Shown here piece after piece: positions 7,447 to 10,792 of a stretch of 10,792 nt of DNA. The DNA lies in assembly GCA_025457985.1 (NCBI GenBank), contig JALOTI010000031.1:1-10792 (forward strand). Direction: 5' to 3'. Made by a program: the position numbers and the translations under genes. Origin of the DNA: Leptospira sp. (GTDB lineage Bacteria > Spirochaetota > Leptospiria > Leptospirales > Leptospiraceae). Position 1 is the stretch's first letter; each line of letters starts with the position of its first letter. Under the pieces are notes generated by a model. That model ran no database searches and was not told the DNA's origin. It was given only the letters and a program-made list of their open reading frames with translations.

Positions 7447-7453
7447 GGAAACT

Positions 7454-9781
7454 TCATGTCGCCGCCTTCTGGAGAGGCCGCTTCATTTTCTCCATATCTT
7501 CTGGGTTCGTGATTCCAATCAATTCGTAAATACGAACAGGTTGCGTTTTTCCTTTTACACGGACCAAATCAAGTTCCCTGGCCACGACTCTATCTTTGAC
7601 TTTTTCGTAGGTATATTCAGAAATGATGATATTAGTCCCGTACATTTTGTTGGAGCCCTCTAGCCTTGATCCTAGGTTGATTGTATCACCCATACAAGTA
7701 TACTCCATCCTATGGGAGGAACCCATATTTCCCACGACGGCAGGTCCCGAATTGAGACCACATCCAATATCGATAACTGGAACATTTCGCTCAGCCCATT
7801 TTTGTTGGAGTACCTTTAAGTGGTCCAACTGAGCCAGTGCCGCGACACAAGCGTAGTATGCATGGTCTTCCAAAGGTACGGGAGCGCCCCAGAAAGCCAT
7901 AATCGCATCTCCCATATACTTGTCGATGGTTCCTTTGTATTCAATTATGATATCTGTCATTGCAGAAAGATACTCGTTCAAAAGTTTTACTAGATCTTCA
8001 GGTCCCAATTGTTCTGAAATCGTTGTAAACCCTCGGACATCCGAGAAAAAAATGGTAATCTCTCTTTTAGACCCACCTAACGCTAGGTTGTCGGGGTGTT
8101 TTAGCAATTCATCCACAACATCTTTGGAAACGAATTTAGAGAAGGTTTGGCGAATGTATTTAACGTTTGCCTCCTCTGTCAAAATTCGGAAACCGATGAT
8201 TGCAACGAATACAACAATCTGTTCAATGGTTACAGACGGTAGCACAGAGATTAAATTGAATTCTTGGAATATGTAAAGACAGATGACTCCATAAACAAGT
8301 AGCTGCGTTAACATGATTGCAAAACCAATATGTGTCTTTACACGAGGCTGTAAAAATCCAATCATCAAGCCTAGACCGAGATAGATCAAAAACATTCCCC
8401 AATTGGGAACAGTTGACAAAAATTCTTGATTGAGAATGGTATTTACCGCATGTGCGTGGTGCTCAATTCCAGACATATCGCCAAACGGAGAAAGGTGTGA
8501 ATCTTTCGAAGCACCTCTTCCAGTCGCATAATACATAGCTACAAGAAAGATATTATTGTCGATTCTGTTTTGTTCTAGTACCTCTGGAGTCCAGTCACTT
8601 GTGACTTCAAAAATCTCTTCATGTTTGAATGAATACCGACCTCCCACGAAATTTATTTCCATTTGACCTTCATAATCGATTGGAATTATTATCTCGCGAT
8701 TTTCATTAGGGACATGCATGATATCCCGTTCTTCAAACTTTCTAGATTTAATATTAAACTCTTTTATTATCTTTTTTGGAATGTTGGAAATCTTAAGATA
8801 TTTACCCATATTGACTTCAACATCTTTGGAAACATCAACACCATAGTACTTACAAACAATCAAAAGGTCTATCGAAGGAAAATATTCGGTTTCACGATTT
8901 TCGCCTGAGTTGTACACTTTTACTACTAGAGGCATTTTTCGGTTTAGACCAGATTCATCTTTTTTTACGTTCGCAAAACCAAGACCAGCTGATAGTTCAC
9001 CGATAGGCTCAATAGGAGGCTGAGGAAACTTCACCCATGAGATACCATTATCGTTCTCATCGACCACTTTTTTAATCTGGAATCGTCGCAAAACATCAAT
9101 TCTCTTTTCTAAATTAAGCACTGCCTCTTTTGATTCGGCACTGGTTTCCATAGGGTAGTCAAAGAGAACGTTGCGATTATTTTTTAAAGCTTCAACCATC
9201 TCCTCTGTTTGACCGGGCTTATAATCCACAAAGAAAATATCGAACATAAGAATATTGTTCGTATCTTTGAATGTCGTAATTATATCTGCATAGTATTTCC
9301 AAGGAAGAGGCCATGTTCCTTGCAGTTTTTCCAAGGATTCAGTTGTAATACCTATAATCTTAATATCTCTTCTTGCCTTTGCGGGAATCTGCGATTGGAC
9401 AAACTCGATCCGTCCAGATTCGCCTTCGTTTTCCAATCGAGTATTGGATCCTCGTAAAAATTGAAATCTTGTTGAGATCGAATCTTCTTCCAAATCCTTC
9501 AAAGGTTGGAAGGTGTTCACCATCGTATACATAAAAATTGCGATTACATAAGAGAGCCAAAGGGCACCTGATTTTTGTTTGTCGGAAGATACTTTCTCAA
9601 TGGTTTTGTAAACAAAGAATGAGGATATTAAAAGTAACAATAGCCCGAGTAACAAACAAGAATATTCGTATTCCCAGCCTGTCATAAACACGGAAACAAC
9701 GACACCTGCCGAACCGATGACAGCTAAAGTTAAACTAATATAGTCCAAAATCGTAAGTGATTTTGCGTCTTTTTCGGACAT
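7454..9781 (-). CDS. CHASE2-domain transmembrane class III adenylate/guanylate cyclase
   Basis: This 775-residue membrane receptor probably converts ATP to cAMP in response to an extracytoplasmic signal. Three hydrophobic segments come first (about 12-34, 38-58, 73-90), then a periplasmic CHASE2 sensor (about 125-450, ending SPFGDMSGIEHHAHAVNTIL), three more membrane segments (461-478, 484-505, 509-532), a linker, and the catalytic domain (about 570-755). Catalytic residues are all present: metal-binding Asp581 (FFSDVRGFT) and Asp625 (KYMGDAIMAFW), base-selecting Lys621 and Thr695 (YTCMGDT), and transition-state Asn702 and Arg706 (INLGSR). Lys/Thr favours ATP over GTP from family knowledge. 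CHASE2 receptors usually have one N-terminal helix, so three is unusual, though topology still puts CHASE2 outside and the cyclase inside. ATG 9781 has AGAGG four bases upstream. It follows trpA by 111 bp and precedes dxs by 7 nt. Confidence 0.95.
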   Translation of the reverse strand: MSEKDAKSLTILDYISLTLAVIGSAGVVVSVFMTGWEYEYSCLLLGLLLLLISSFFVYKTIEKVSSDKQKSGALWLSYVIAIFMYTMVNTFQPLKDLEEDSISTRFQFLRGSNTRLENEGESGRIEFVQSQIPAKARRDIKIIGITTESLEKLQGTWPLPWKYYADIITTFKDTNNILMFDIFFVDYKPGQTEEMVEALKNNRNVLFDYPMETSAESKEAVLNLEKRIDVLRRFQIKKVVDENDNGISWVKFPQPPIEPIGELSAGLGFANVKKDESGLNRKMPLVVKVYNSGENRETEYFPSIDLLIVCKYYGVDVSKDVEVNMGKYLKISNIPKKIIKEFNIKSRKFEERDIMHVPNENREIIIPIDYEGQMEINFVGGRYSFKHEEIFEVTSDWTPEVLEQNRIDNNIFLVAMYYATGRGASKDSHLSPFGDMSGIEHHAHAVNTILNQEFLSTVPNWGMFLIYLGLGLMIGFLQPRVKTHIGFAIMLTQLLVYGVICLYIFQEFNLISVLPSVTIEQIVVFVAIIGFRILTEEANVKYIRQTFSKFVSKDVVDELLKHPDNLALGGSKREITIFFSDVRGFTTISEQLGPEDLVKLLNEYLSAMTDIIIEYKGTIDKYMGDAIMAFWGAPVPLEDHAYYACVAALAQLDHLKVLQQKWAERNVPVIDIGCGLNSGPAVVGNMGSSHRMEYTCMGDTINLGSRLEGSNKMYGTNIIISEYTYEKVKDRVVARELDLVRVKGKTQPVRIYELIGITNPEDMEKMKRPLQKAAT

Positions 9782-9815
9782 AGAGCCTCTTTTAAAAAAT
9801 CAGGAATTTCCGACC

Positions 9816-9844
9816 ATTCTCCTGGCATTTTTGGAAAGACTCAA
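9816..9844 (-). promoter_or_regulatory. Weak sigma70-like promoter candidate upstream of the cyclase gene
   Basis: On the minus strand, TTGAGT (9844-9839) is followed by a 17-nt spacer and GAGAAT (9821-9816). Each hexamer matches four of six consensus bases, and the spacing is ideal. It lies 35 nt upstream of the cyclase ATG, in the only sizeable gap of the minus-strand run, and would allow the cyclase-dxs-TPR genes to be transcribed apart from trpBA. Matches this weak arise by chance in AT-rich DNA. Confidence 0.25.
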
Positions 9845-9886
9845 ATGTTTTTGGAAATTTTAAGAAAAAAATTACAAATTTGGAAA
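9830..9886. repeat. Three direct copies of TTTGGAAA in the trpA-cyclase gap
   Basis: TTTGGAAA occurs at 9830-9837, 9850-9857 and 9879-9886, with start-to-start distances of 20 and 29 bases. All three are in the same orientation and inside a 111-bp gap. The spacing of 20 is near two helical turns; 29 is near three. They may be operator half-sites for the cyclase operon, and one lies within the spacer of the promoter candidate. They could also be chance repeats in A/T-rich sequence. Confidence 0.35.
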
Positions 9887-9892
9887 CATAAA

Positions 9893-10699
9893 CTATTGGA
9901 TTGATTTTCGAATACTCGTAATGTATTCAGCCAAGGGAGCCAAATTCGCCACTCCGCCCTCATCCTTACTGGATTCTTCGATTATCCTCTGGATTGCTGA
10001 TCCAATTATGATTCCGTCAGAAAATTGAGAAATCTGATTGGCTTGTTCGGGAGTAGATATCCCAAATCCTGCACAGATTGGAAGTTTCATTACCTTTCTG
10101 AGTTGGTTTACACGATCCTTTAGGTCTATCGAAAATTCCCGCCTTTCACCTGTTACCCCAAAACTCGTTACGTAGTATATAAATCCTGAAGATGTTTTCG
10201 CGATGTCTTCCATTCTTTTTTTAGAGGTTGCAGGAGTTACAAGATGGATCAAATCCATATCTCGTTTTTTTAATGCTTGGAAGAGGTCAGTGCTCTCCTT
10301 TGTATCAAACGGTAAGTCCGGTATAACAAGTCCAACTACTCCAGCTTCCTTTGCTTTGTCTAAGAATAGATCTATGCCACATCTGTAAATTGGGTTGAAA
10401 TAAGTTAGATAGACAAGTGGAACTTCAGGACGATGATTATGTATTTCGCGAGTAACTGCAAAAATAGTTTCAAAGTTGAATCCATTTTTTAAAGAACGAG
10501 CAACGGCTCTTTGAATAACTGGACCGTCTGCTACTGGATCTGAAAAAGGGATACCTAACTCTAAGATGTCTGCACCTTTACTTAGTATCGTTTTCCCATA
10601 TTCAACTGAGTTCTTGTAGTTGGGATCACCCAGCGTGAAGTAAGGGATAAATGCCGATTTGAATTTTTTACTTTCGAATAAATCTTTGATTTTACTCAT
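9893..10699 (-). CDS. trpA: Tryptophan synthase alpha subunit
   Basis: TrpA cleaves indole-3-glycerol phosphate to indole and glyceraldehyde-3-phosphate, and channels indole to TrpB in the cytoplasmic alpha2-beta2 complex. The 268-residue length is standard for a TIM barrel of this family. Catalytic Glu47 lies in LELGIPFSDP (46-55) and Asp58 in VADGP. Other family marks are FIPYFTLGDP (17-26), LTYFNPIYRCG (98-108), VIPDLP (125-130), the loop-6 segment YYVTSFGVTG (175-184), and phosphate-binding GFGIS (211-215) and GSAI (233-236). ATG 10699 shares its A with the trpB stop (TAATG), the classical coupling of the two subunits. A GGTGA run about 9 nt upstream may serve as ribosome-binding site. 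No convincing terminator follows its stop; there is only a T-rich run on this strand near 9870-9864. Confidence 0.97.
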   Translation of the reverse strand: MSKIKDLFESKKFKSAFIPYFTLGDPNYKNSVEYGKTILSKGADILELGIPFSDPVADGPVIQRAVARSLKNGFNFETIFAVTREIHNHRPEVPLVYLTYFNPIYRCGIDLFLDKAKEAGVVGLVIPDLPFDTKESTDLFQALKKRDMDLIHLVTPATSKKRMEDIAKTSSGFIYYVTSFGVTGERREFSIDLKDRVNQLRKVMKLPICAGFGISTPEQANQISQFSDGIIIGSAIQRIIEESSKDEGGVANLAPLAEYITSIRKSIQ

Positions 10700-10792
10700 T
10701 ACTTTTTTTCACCGAGAAGTCGCAAAACTTCAGTTACGTCTTTATCTCCGCGACCGGATAGGCAAATTACTATTTGTTTCTTTTTTCCTAAC
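10699..10792 (-). CDS. trpB: Tryptophan synthase beta subunit, C-terminal end, runs off window
   Basis: The last 30 codons of trpB are present, ending at the TAA at 10699-10701. The segment contains [13 protein letters not shown], the conserved TrpB C-terminal motif (SGRGDKD) that lines the PLP site, followed by a final helix [10 protein letters not shown]. TrpB joins indole and serine to make tryptophan with pyridoxal phosphate. The stop overlaps the trpA start by one base. The rest of the gene lies beyond the right edge. Confidence 0.93.
   Translation of the reverse strand, partial: LGKKKQIVICLSGRGDKDVTEVLRLLGEKK

Noticed and set aside
7920..8276. 118-codon plus-strand frame opposite the cyclase gene, and similar antisense frames opposite dxs and trpA.
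   Set aside because: They are shadows of strongly identified genes on the other strand, with no ribosome-binding site or family motif.

Overview
The window reads as chromosomal DNA of a spirochete, most likely Leptospira and perhaps a saprophytic species. The support is an AT-rich composition with mostly A/T third codon positions, a spirochete-type lipoprotein signal, a CHASE2 adenylate/guanylate cyclase beside biosynthetic genes, and several hypothetical proteins that fit no widespread family. The genus is an inference from style, not from a database match. I see no rRNA, tRNA, CRISPR array, insertion sequence or phage gene. Coding density is high and no gene-free stretch reaches 300 bases.

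Layout from left to right. Positions 1-732 (minus) hold the N-terminal 244 codons of aroA (EPSP synthase), running off the left edge. Divergent from it on the plus strand (847-3273, possibly starting earlier) is a large protein of unknown function whose N-terminus is a shortened, degenerate cyclic-nucleotide-binding-like domain. A perfect 8-bp hairpin (3299-3318) lies between its end and a convergent hypothetical gene (3351-4037, minus). Next comes a plus-strand pair: a small lipoprotein (4120-4524) and, two bases later, a DUF1285-like protein (4527-5021). The stop codon of the second overlaps the stop codon of the converging TPR gene.

The right half is all on the minus strand. In transcription order: the end of trpB, trpA (1-nt overlap), a 111-bp gap with a triplicated octamer and a weak promoter candidate, a CHASE2 transmembrane class III cyclase, dxs (7 nt later), and a TPR protein. 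Between dxs and the TPR gene, the transcript can fold into a long A-U/G-U hairpin covering the ribosome-binding site and start codon of the TPR gene.

Functionally the window mixes aromatic amino-acid synthesis (aroA, trpB, trpA), isoprenoid precursor synthesis (dxs) and cyclic-nucleotide signalling. The most notable points are the tight cyclase-dxs linkage, the dxs-TPR hairpin, and the large protein with a damaged nucleotide-binding domain and an unclear translation start.
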